NCBI GenBank assembly: GCA_050012135.1
Contig: JBEKHT010000123.1
Span: 1 to 5,012 of the forward strand
From: JBEKHT01 sp050012135
Lineage (GTDB): Bacteria > Chloroflexota > Anaerolineae > Anaerolineales > RBG-16-64-43
Reading direction: 5' to 3'
Length of the DNA: 5,012 nucleotides
How positions within the stretch are numbered: the stretch's first letter is position 1; the number at the start of each line of letters is the position of its first letter. Below the pieces are notes generated by a model, which was given only the letters and a program-made list of their open reading frames with translations, was not told where the DNA came from and did no database searches. The position numbers and the translations under genes are program-made. Shown one piece after another: positions 1 to 5,012 of the stretch.

Positions 1-731
1 CCCTGGGGCGGGCTCGAGTCGGGTGCCACCAGCGCGACCTTTTTCTGGTCCAGCCATTGACCCACCCCGACCAAATACCAGTTCAGCCCATTGACGGGCT
101 GGGTCTCGTACACTTGCACCGGGGTGTATCGATTGAGCCAGGGAAGGGATTTGTCCGCCGCCGCCCCCGGCTCGCTCGAGGGATAGGCGCTCTCCACGAC
201 CCAGCCGAAGGTCCGGCTCGGGCTTTGAGAAAACGCGAGCCCGTGGAAGGTGCTGACCGTGACCTTGGCTCCGACTTCGTCCTGGCGGACCACCCCCTCC
301 GGGGTGGTGTAGAGGATCTTGCGATTTTGAGTGATCTGACCAGTGACGGAGATGTAAACGAAACCTTTGTGGAAGATTTGGGCCGCGCTTTTCGCCAACG
401 CGTCGGCCACGGTGGAATAGACCTTCAGCTGGCTGCTCTTGCTCAGCGCGTGATAGGACAGGTTGGTCGTCTGGCCCAGGCTCGTGTCGAAAGGCAGGAT
501 AGGCAGTGGGCGCTCGGGGACGAGTCCGAGCTGGCGCAACTGGAGCTCTTGGGCCCCCGGGCCGTAGGCCGGACAATCCCCCGGGTCGGCCATCTGGAAG
601 CGGACCGTGCAGACCTCACCCGAGGAGCTCCCCACGGCCGAGGGGTCAGGGGGTGGAGGCGAGGATCCGGGAGCCATCAGCGCGACCCCCAAAACCAGAC
701 TCACCCAGTGCACCCAGGGAAAGGCCAACAT
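1..731 (-). CDS. L,D-transpeptidase-like envelope protein, N-terminal part (cut by left edge)
   Basis: 243 codons are visible; the 3' end lies beyond base 1. A hydrophobic stretch at residues 3-20 looks like a signal peptide or membrane anchor, but it has no Lys/Arg before it. A Pro/Ser-rich linker follows (about 21-38), then two cysteines (C41, C53) and the phrase CPAYGPGA (53-60). Residues 95-155 and 160-236 have the rhythm of SH3-like wall-binding modules, including RYTPVQVY (201-208), NWYLVG (217-222) and QWLDQKKVALV (225-235). From memory, Chloroflexota YkuD-type L,D-transpeptidases carry this arrangement just before the catalytic domain. Such enzymes make 3-3 peptidoglycan cross-links outside the membrane. 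The catalytic HGT and SHGCVN motifs would lie outside the window, so activity cannot be confirmed. The start is ATG 731. An in-frame TTG at 737 is possible, and a stop (TGA) lies just before it. No Shine-Dalgarno is visible. Another SH3-bearing envelope protein is the main alternative. Confidence 0.66.
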   Translation of the reverse strand, partial: MLAFPWVHWVSLVLGVALMAPGSSPPPPDPSAVGSSSGEVCTVRFQMADPGDCPAYGPGAQELQLRQLGLVPERPLPILPFDTSLGQTTNLSYHALSKSSQLKVYSTVADALAKSAAQIFHKGFVYISVTGQITQNRKILYTTPEGVVRQDEVGAKVTVSTFHGLAFSQSPSRTFGWVVESAYPSSEPGAAADKSLPWLNRYTPVQVYETQPVNGLNWYLVGVGQWLDQKKVALVAPDSSPPQ

Positions 732-817
732 GGTCAAATTATATCAACCCCACCTCCGCTTCTTTCAAGACCTCATCCTCCCCTTGGGGGGCAGTCGGCT
801 CGTCCGCTCTTCCCAGG
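732..817 (-). promoter_or_regulatory. Extended -10 promoter for the L,D-transpeptidase-like gene, probably leaderless
   Basis: On the minus strand, TGATATAAT (746 to 738) is a perfect extended -10 element: TGn followed by consensus TATAAT. A TTGAAA -35-like hexamer lies at 768 to 763, with a 19-nt spacer that is longer than ideal; an extended -10 can work without a strong -35. Six bases separate the -10 from ATG 731, so the expected transcription start falls at or next to the A of the start codon. The gap has no ribosome-binding sequence, which fits a leaderless mRNA. No convincing terminator for the upstream gene is present; CCCCTTGGGG near 781-790 is only a loopless palindrome. Confidence 0.6.
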
Positions 818-1924
818 CTAATACCTCAAGATGGCGGCGATGCGACCGGCACCCTCCAGTTCGGGATTGCCGCGGATGATCTCCACCTCCCCTTCGCCAC
901 GCATGGTCGTCTGGACCGCATGCTCGACGGCATCCTCGATGGGGCGGAAGGAATTGCCGCAGAAAGGGCAGACCCGGACGGCCTGCGCGGTGTGAAACCC
1001 GCACCCGGAGCACTCAAACCCGGTCTCCCGGTAGCCCTCGCTGACGAGGAGTACCTGGATGCGGCCCTCGTGCAGGGCGGCCAGGGTGTCATCCAATCCT
1101 ACGGCGCCTCCCTTCCCCTTGGCGGCCGCCGTCACCGCAGTCTCCACCAGGCGGGTCTCGCGATCCCGTTCTGCTTGGGCCCCCACCTCCAGCGCCTTGG
1201 CGAGCACTTCCGTGGGCCGGGTCCCCATGGAGGCGGCAAAGGTCCCAACGACCAACGACTGCCAGGTCTTGGAGAGGAAACCTCGGAACAGGGAAAGGTT
1301 GTCCTCGGTTCCGGCCAGGAGGATCCGGCGCACATGCCCCTTCTGGAAGAATTCACCTGCGGCCTCGGCGAAACGGCGCATGTTGCGCAAGGTCAGCTCT
1401 TCCTCCCGCCGGGTTTGTCCCGCCCTTCCCTCTTTTCGGCCGGGCCCCGAGGAGGCTCCCCCCCTCTTGGCTGAGTGAACCTCCTCGCCAGCCACATCCT
1501 GCCTGTCGATCAACTCACCCAGATGAAAATGAAAAAGGCGCACCTCTTGCCGGTCCACCAGTACCACCCCGTATCCACCGTAGGCATCCAGCAGATCCGC
1601 CAAGGGTTTCACGTACGGCCTGGGCATCAGCCGGATCCGGCTGCGGATGGGGATCTGAAAAGCGAAGGCCCTGAAGAAATCCGCCGGCGCGCAGGAGAAG
1701 GCCGCCACACTGCGGCCCGACCCGCTGAAGGCATGCTCAAAATAGCGCTCCACGGCTTCCACATCCGGCTCGGCCCCTCCCTCGATCTCCCGCAGGAGAG
1801 CCCGAAGCCTCCGCCGCATGGGCTCGACTCCCTTCTCGGTGGGATCGGCGCTGACATAGACGCTCAGCACGGGATGTTGGCTCTCGAATTCCAGGAGACT
1901 CTTCAGGTCGTGCTCGCTGAGCAT
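818..1924 (-). CDS. Bacterial eRF1/Vms1-like (baeRF-type) protein with C-terminal zinc ribbon
   Basis: 368 aa, cytoplasmic, with no signal or membrane segment. The N-terminal domain (about 1-110) starts with a strand-rich VLSVYVSADP (19-28). The middle domain (about 115-230) opens with YGVVLVDRQEVRLFHF (118-133), typical of the eRF1 domain 2 / Vms1 fold. It is followed by a basic Gly-rich loop, RGGASSGPGRKEGRAGQTRR (154-173), where eRF1 carries its catalytic GGQ. The C-terminal L7Ae-like domain (about 235-368) has a zinc ribbon, C305-x2-C308-x10-C319-x2-C322. Known relatives release or hydrolyse peptidyl-tRNA on stalled ribosomes; that role here is inferred. The start is ATG 1924, with a perfect AAGGAGG five bases upstream. 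The frame stays open for another 100 codons upstream, but that part is low-complexity and lacks a comparable ribosome site. The stop is TAG at 818. Databases may label such proteins as host attachment protein or hypothetical. Confidence 0.72.
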   Translation of the reverse strand: MLSEHDLKSLLEFESQHPVLSVYVSADPTEKGVEPMRRRLRALLREIEGGAEPDVEAVERYFEHAFSGSGRSVAAFSCAPADFFRAFAFQIPIRSRIRLMPRPYVKPLADLLDAYGGYGVVLVDRQEVRLFHFHLGELIDRQDVAGEEVHSAKRGGASSGPGRKEGRAGQTRREEELTLRNMRRFAEAAGEFFQKGHVRRILLAGTEDNLSLFRGFLSKTWQSLVVGTFAASMGTRPTEVLAKALEVGAQAERDRETRLVETAVTAAAKGKGGAVGLDDTLAALHEGRIQVLLVSEGYRETGFECSGCGFHTAQAVRVCPFCGNSFRPIEDAVEHAVQTTMRGEGEVEIIRGNPELEGAGRIAAILRY

Positions 1925-1929
1925 GGACG

Positions 1930-1936
1930 CCTCCTT
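1930..1936 (-). promoter_or_regulatory. Strong Shine-Dalgarno fixing the start of the eRF1/Vms1-like gene
   Basis: AAGGAGG on the minus strand is fully complementary to the 16S rRNA tail and lies 5 nt before ATG 1924. It decides the start against the long open upstream extension, whose first possible start would be near 2224. Confidence 0.85.
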
Positions 1937-2460
1937 CGCATGCAGCCTGCGCGGCTCTACGGGTTCTCTTGCGGTGCCTCGCCCGGATTCATCGCTGGGC
2001 GCCTCGGGTGAGCCTCCCCTCCTTTTCTCCCCCTCCGGACACTGGGGGCCTGGCCGTTCAAAGGATCCCCTGCTCCTCCGTGGGGCCGTGGGCAGGCAAG
2101 CAAGCCGGCCCGGCTGGGTTTTGAGATGCTCTCCAGCGAGCCGGGCAGGGGGGCGGCCAGGGCCTCGTGAAACGCCGGGAGGGACGGCCGCCGCTTCTTC
2201 CCCCGCTGGGATGGGGCTGGGCACTGGCCGAGCGGGCGCCTTTCAGGCTCAGAGCCAAACCGGATCCCACCTCCAGGATACTTTGCCAGAGGGTGAGGGC
2301 GGGGCTACCCAGGCGAGGGCCGCGCAGGTTGCGTTCAGACCCACAGTTGCCAGCAGGATCCAGGGGACAGCTTTCCAGGCAACCGTCGACTCGGAGAGGG
2401 GGCAGCTGGCGGGAAAAGGTGGACAGGAAGGGAAGGAGGTCACATTCCCTCGGCGGTTTC

Positions 2461-2476
2461 ATCCCCGGCAGGGGAT
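2461..2476 (-). other. Short hairpin downstream of the J-protein gene
   Basis: ATCCCC-GGCA-GGGGAT forms a perfect 6-bp stem with a 4-base loop, starting 11 bases after the J-protein stop codon. A second small stem (CGCC-CGC-GGCG, 2477-2487) sits beside it. No U-run follows on the minus strand, so an intrinsic terminator is doubtful. It may stabilise the mRNA 3' end or be a chance feature of GC-rich DNA. Confidence 0.3.
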
Positions 2477-2487
2477 CGCCCGCGGCG

Positions 2488-3450
2488 TTATCTCTTTCTG
2501 CGCAGCTCGGCCAGCTGGTGGAGGAGGTGCTTCTCCTCGTCGCTGAGATTCGTGGGGAACTCCGCCTGGGCCTGCACGTAGAGATCGCCGCTCATCTGGT
2601 TCGAATGGAGCCGGGGCATCCCCAGTCCGGTTAGACGAAATGTCTTGCCCGGTTGAGTCTCCGCCGGGATCTTGAGCAGGATCGTCTTTTCATCGAGAGT
2701 CCGAACCGGTACCTCTCCACCCAGCAGCAGAGTGTAGAGATCGACACCCTGATCCAGGTACAGGTCATCCCCCTCCCGCCGAAAGCGGGCGTCCGGCCTC
2801 ACCTTAACGACCAGATAGAGATCGCCGGGTTCGGCCCCCCTCACCCGTCCCCCCTCGCCGGCCAAGCGGACGCGGGTTCCGGTGCCGGCTCCGGCCGGGA
2901 TCCGCACCTGCAGCCGGTGGCTATTTTGCTGGAACGTGCGCACGGTACCCCGGAAGGCCTCCTCCAGGGTAATCTCGACCTCCGCCTCCGTGTCCGCCCC
3001 ACGCGATCGCCTGCGAGTTCGCCCGGGACGGGCGGAACCGGAAAAGGGAGCCCCCTCCCGGCCCGTCATGTCCCCGAAGATCGCTTTGAAGAAGTCGGAG
3101 AAATCTCCGCCGAAGAGGTCCGAGGCCTCCCCGAATTCGACCCGCATCCCGCCGGGCGTGCCGCCCACCCATTGGCTCCAGTCGAATCCACCGGGCTGAC
3201 CTCCGGTATGCTGCCACTGCTGGTAGGCCGTGCCCAGCTGATCATACTTGGCCCTCTTCTCGGCATCGCCGAGAACCTCGTAGGCCTCATTGATCGCTTT
3301 GAATCGATCTTCCGCCTGACGGTTTCCTGGATTGCGGTCGGGGTGATGCTGAAGGGCAAGTTTGCGGTAGGCCTTCTTGATCTCCCCCGCGCTGGCGTTT
3401 TTGGGAACACCCAGCACCGCGTAGTAGTCTTTGTAATCCATGGCAGGCAC
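2488..3450 (-). CDS. DnaJ/CbpA-type J-domain co-chaperone without zinc finger (class B)
   Basis: 320 aa from GTG 3450. The J domain is complete (about 5-72): YKDYYAVLGV at the front, the HPD triad at 36-38 that stimulates DnaK ATPase, and FKAINEAYEVL in helix III. A Gly/Phe/Trp-rich linker follows (about 80-135). Two C-terminal substrate-binding beta domains follow (about 153-230 and 231-300), recognisable by EVEITLEEAFRGTVRTF, VRIPAGAGTGTRVRLAGEG and GDLYLVVKV. The Cys-rich zinc-finger repeats of class A DnaJ are absent, so it is CbpA-like; length is normal for that class. Expected role: cytoplasmic partner that delivers unfolded clients to DnaK. No DnaK or GrpE gene is in the window. Start choice: GTG 3450 has AGGGGG five bases upstream. 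ATG 3441 (MDYKDYY) matches common family starts but would put that site 14 bases away. The stop is TAA at 2488. Confidence 0.92.
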   Translation of the reverse strand: MPAMDYKDYYAVLGVPKNASAGEIKKAYRKLALQHHPDRNPGNRQAEDRFKAINEAYEVLGDAEKRAKYDQLGTAYQQWQHTGGQPGGFDWSQWVGGTPGGMRVEFGEASDLFGGDFSDFFKAIFGDMTGREGAPFSGSARPGRTRRRSRGADTEAEVEITLEEAFRGTVRTFQQNSHRLQVRIPAGAGTGTRVRLAGEGGRVRGAEPGDLYLVVKVRPDARFRREGDDLYLDQGVDLYTLLLGGEVPVRTLDEKTILLKIPAETQPGKTFRLTGLGMPRLHSNQMSGDLYVQAQAEFPTNLSDEEKHLLHQLAELRRKR

Positions 3451-3459
3451 CTATTCCCC

Positions 3460-3509
3460 CTCTGAGATTCTAGCGGGAGCGCGAGGGTGGAGTCAATATG
3501 GCCGAGTCA
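3460..3509 (-). promoter_or_regulatory. Promoter of the J-protein gene with a direct-repeat candidate operator
   Basis: On the minus strand, TTGACT (3496 to 3491) and TAGAAT (3472 to 3467) each match the -35 and -10 consensus at five of six positions, with an 18-nt spacer. The start site would fall near 3461-3460, leaving a leader of about 10 nt to GTG 3450 that just holds the AGGGGG ribosome site. TGACTC occurs twice in the same orientation (3509-3504 and 3495-3490), 14 bp apart, and the second copy overlaps the -35. No CIRCE inverted repeat is present. Confidence 0.6.
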
Positions 3510-3585
3510 GTTCTTACAATCTTCTAACAGCGCCAAGGCCCCCGCTGCAATCGACATGGAGTGGGCGATGAGGCCCGTTGAATTG

Positions 3586-3594
3586 TGCTATATT
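3586..3594 (+). promoter_or_regulatory. Extended -10 promoter candidate for the receiver-GAF gene
   Basis: TGCTATATT is TGn plus a -10 hexamer with five of six matches to TATAAT. No good -35 is found 16-18 nt upstream. Transcription would begin near 3601, giving an approximately 129-nt leader before the TTG start at 3730. It sits in one of the few AT-rich patches of the window and is divergent from the J-protein promoter. Confidence 0.42.
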
Positions 3595-3600
3595 AGGCTC

Positions 3601-3729
3601 AAGACCTGCTGGAACCAAGGGATTCCTTGCGATTTGGGGGAACCGTAGCCGTGTGTGTCCGCGGCGAGAGGGCGACAGTTTCCCTGCTGCGCGAGGAAGG
3701 CGCTTCGCGAGGCTCGCTAGGCACCTGAC
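3601..3729 (+). other. Structured leader of the receiver-GAF gene
   Basis: The leader contains CAAGG-GATT-CCTTG (3616-3629, 5-bp stem) and a stronger hairpin, CGCGAGG with CTTCGCG (3690-3709, 7 pairs including one G-U, 6-base loop). A third stem, GCGA-GGC-TCGC (3707-3717), shares bases with the second, so the two are mutually exclusive. The start region lies within 20 bases downstream. I recognise no known riboswitch class. Confidence 0.3.
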
Positions 3730-4692
3730 TTGTCTGCCAATCCCGAGAAGATTCTTATCGCCGACGAAGATCCGGACTTGATGGACGACCTCGCCCGTCA
3801 CACCCTGGGGCCAATGGGTTACGAGGTGGTGACGGCCACGGACGGTCCGACTGCGATTCAGCGGATTGTGACGCTTCATCCCGACGTGGTCATTGCTAGC
3901 TTGACCCTCCCGAGGCTCACCGCCAAAGACGTTCTGGTGACGCTTCGGTCCCAAGGGCTCGAGGCCCCGGTGATTGTCACGGCCCCGGTCGGCATGGAAA
4001 GCATGGCCTTGCGTGCCTTTCGGCTCGGCGCCCGCGACTACCTGAGCAAGCCTTTGCGCGAGGCCGAGGTTGTCTCCGCGGTCGAGAGAGCTCTCGTGGA
4101 GTCTCGGTTGCGCAAGGAGCGCGAGACGCTCGGCCAGCGGCTGGCGGAAACCAACCAAAAGCTCGAGGAACAAGTCAAGCGGCTGACCCTCCTGCATGGG
4201 ATCGGTCGGGCGATCACCTCCTTGGACCAAATGGACCAGATGACGGATCGCCTGCTGGAAGGGGCGCGCTTTGCCACCGAGGCCGAGATGGGCTGGTTGC
4301 TCCTGCGGGATGAAGAGACGTCCGACTTGATCCTGCGGGCCCAGCATGGATTGCCCGCGACCGTGGTCACGCGTCTCGGCCAGCCTTGGGATGACGGGGT
4401 GTCGGCCGCGCTTCTGCCCTCCGGGGAGTCCGCCCGCCTGGGCGTCAATGGGCTTCGCCGTGTCCCCCTGGGGCAGATTTGCCAGGCGCTGTTGATCACG
4501 CCCATCAAGACCAAGGACGAAACCGTGGGAGCGCTGGCCGTCGCGAACCGCCGGCCGCGCGAGTTCAATCAAGACGATCAAGCCTTGCTGGAGGCGGTTG
4601 CAGGCTACGCCGCCATCGCAATCACCAACGCCCGTCTCTTCCGATCGCTCGAGGCTCGATTGGGGAAATCGAGCCCAGGGTCAGAATCCTAG
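3730..4692 (+). CDS. Response regulator-like protein: atypical receiver (Asp replaced by Ser) plus GAF
   Basis: 320 aa, cytoplasmic. Residues 7-122 form a receiver domain: acidic pocket ADEDP (11-15), conserved Thr84 in VIVTAP, and Lys107 in DYLSKP (103-108). The phosphoacceptor position at the end of strand 3 reads DVVIASLTLP (52-61), so the expected Asp is Ser57 (codon AGC at 3898-3900). A coiled coil follows (about 123-152), then a GAF domain (about 153-305) with GWLLLRDEE (188-196), LLITPIKTKDETVGALAVAN (254-273) and FNQDDQALLEAVAGYAAIAI (279-298). There is no DNA-binding or catalytic output domain, so it may act by protein contact or ligand sensing. The start is TTG 3730: an in-frame TAG at 3718 rules out anything longer, and the next ATG (3781) would delete strand 1. 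The ribosome site is weak (TAGG, 8 nt upstream). It is followed by a second receiver-like gene in the same frame. Confidence 0.88.
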   Translation: MSANPEKILIADEDPDLMDDLARHTLGPMGYEVVTATDGPTAIQRIVTLHPDVVIASLTLPRLTAKDVLVTLRSQGLEAPVIVTAPVGMESMALRAFRLGARDYLSKPLREAEVVSAVERALVESRLRKERETLGQRLAETNQKLEEQVKRLTLLHGIGRAITSLDQMDQMTDRLLEGARFATEAEMGWLLLRDEETSDLILRAQHGLPATVVTRLGQPWDDGVSAALLPSGESARLGVNGLRRVPLGQICQALLITPIKTKDETVGALAVANRRPREFNQDDQALLEAVAGYAAIAITNARLFRSLEARLGKSSPGSES

Positions 4693-4698
4693 GCCTGT

Positions 4699-5012
4699 AT
4701 GGCCACGGCCGCCGTCTTGCTCCTGGACCCCCAGAAAGCCTTCCCGCCCGGTTTGATCGAGCGTCTTTTCACCGCGCATGGTCATCCGATCCTCATCGCC
4801 GAATCGTCGGCGGAAGCGATTGACCTTCTCCGCAAATTTCCGGCGCAGTCCGCCATCCTGTACCTGGTGCCCACGCCCGAACTTGTGCTGGAGGCCGCGC
4901 AGGCCATTCACGCGGCTCAAGCCGACCTGCCGATCCTGGTGGTCGCAGAAGAAGCGGGCCCTCCTCCTTCGCAGACCCTCACCAAGCTGGGTGCCTCCGA
5001 GGTCCTGGTGGG
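4699..5012 (+). CDS. Receiver-like (pseudo-receiver) protein, N-terminal part (cut by right edge)
   Basis: 104 codons are visible and the gene runs past the window. The alternating pattern fits a CheY-like fold: strand 1 AAVLLLDPQ (4-12), helix 1, strand 2 PILIAES (30-36) with the following helix SAEAIDLLRKF (37-47), strand 3 SAILYLV (51-57), strand 4 DLPILVVAEE (76-85), and strand 5 GASEVLV (98-104). Key residues are degenerate. There is one acidic residue in the pocket (D10) rather than two. No Asp or Glu lies between 43 and 60, where the phosphoacceptor should be (Tyr55 by alignment). Ala83 stands where Thr/Ser is usual. The conserved Lys would lie past the edge. The start is ATG 4699, two codons after the TAG of the receiver-GAF gene and in the same frame, with TAGG five bases upstream. 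The pair is surely one operon. Downstream domains are unknown. Confidence 0.68.
   Translation, partial: MATAAVLLLDPQKAFPPGLIERLFTAHGHPILIAESSAEAIDLLRKFPAQSAILYLVPTPELVLEAAQAIHAAQADLPILVVAEEAGPPPSQTLTKLGASEVLV

Larger units (their letters stand above)
1925..2487. other. 563-bp spacer between the J-protein and eRF1/Vms1-like genes; no confident gene
   Basis: Very GC-rich. Several frames on both strands stay open here, but their translations are rich in Pro, Arg, Gly and Ser and show no domain. Visible items are: a small hairpin just after the J-protein stop (2461-2476); an ACCTCCTT anti-Shine-Dalgarno-like octamer on the minus strand (2440 to 2433); a purine-rich run on the plus strand (about 2411-2440); a short palindrome, GGCTCAGAGCC (2246-2256); and a possible 64-aa minus-strand reading frame starting at GTG 2443. 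That frame has one hydrophobic stretch (residues 25-47, WILLATVGLNATCAALAWV) and ends near 2249. I see no clear -10/-35 pair for the downstream gene. It could be a leader region, an eroded gene, or non-coding DNA. Confidence 0.5.

Noticed and set aside
57..1474. Long plus-strand frames opposite the transpeptidase-like and eRF1/Vms1-like genes
   Set aside because: They are mirror frames of genes whose minus-strand translations show recognisable motifs; their own translations show none.
1925..2224. 100-codon N-terminal extension of the eRF1/Vms1-like gene
   Set aside because: The frame is open but low-complexity (Pro, Arg, Gly, Ser) and has no good ribosome site, while ATG 1924 has a perfect AAGGAGG at ideal spacing and begins a folded domain.
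661..2360. Repeated GGATCC-containing words across the window
   Set aside because: The copies are short, irregularly spaced and differ in flanking bases; expected by chance in this base composition.
2058..2462. 134-aa minus-strand frame in the spacer
   Set aside because: Its start lies in a hairpin with no separate ribosome site, its composition is Pro/Arg/Ser-rich, and no domain is visible; typical of a chance frame in GC-rich DNA.
2461..2487. Rho-independent terminator after the J-protein gene
   Set aside because: The stems are short (6 and 4 bp) and no U-run follows, so it was kept only as a hairpin.
1923..2546. 207-aa plus-strand frame across the spacer
   Set aside because: It has low-complexity composition, no ribosome site, and overlaps both flanking genes in antisense.
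3451..3540. CIRCE/HrcA operator upstream of the J-protein gene
   Set aside because: Looked for the TTAGCACTC...GAGTGCTAA inverted repeat; only short direct repeats are present.
3578..3781. 67-aa plus-strand frame from a TTG at 3578
   Set aside because: Its start lies upstream of and overlaps the predicted -10 element, it runs into the receiver-GAF gene in another frame, and it has no motif.
3514..4581. 355-aa minus-strand frame opposite the receiver-GAF gene
   Set aside because: It is antisense to a clearly recognisable receiver-GAF gene; long mirror frames are expected at this GC content, and no domain is seen.

Overview
The window is GC-rich bacterial chromosomal DNA. Its protein types point to the Chloroflexota (Anaerolineae-like). 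These are an L,D-transpeptidase precursor with a Cys-rich, CPAYGPGA-bearing N-terminal region, a bacterial eRF1/Vms1-like protein with a C-terminal zinc ribbon, and a receiver-GAF regulator of a style I associate with that phylum. The assignment rests on recalled family resemblance, not on a search, so it is moderately supported. No mobile element, CRISPR array, tRNA or rRNA is visible.

Layout. The left two thirds is read on the minus strand, in transcription order: a CbpA-type J-domain co-chaperone (3450 to 2488); a 563-bp spacer with no convincing gene; an eRF1/Vms1-like protein with a zinc ribbon (1924 to 818); an 86-bp gap holding a strong extended -10 promoter; and the N-terminal two thirds or so of an L,D-transpeptidase-like envelope protein, cut by the left edge (731 to 1). 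The right third is read on the plus strand: a receiver-GAF protein (3730 to 4692) and, 6 nt after its stop and in the same frame, a second receiver-like protein cut by the right edge (4699 onward). The 279-bp gap 3451-3729 is a divergent promoter region.

How the genes fit together. The J-protein and the eRF1/Vms1-like protein suggest protein quality control: chaperone recruitment, and rescue or hydrolysis of stalled peptidyl-tRNA. The transpeptidase belongs to cell-wall cross-linking and appears to have its own, probably leaderless, transcript. The plus-strand pair is a signalling unit with an unusual property. Neither receiver-like domain has the phosphoacceptor aspartate: it is Ser57 in the first, and there is no acidic residue in the matching strand of the second. 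Both look like phosphorylation-independent pseudo-receivers. This is the most interesting signal in the window. I see no clearly new multi-gene system.
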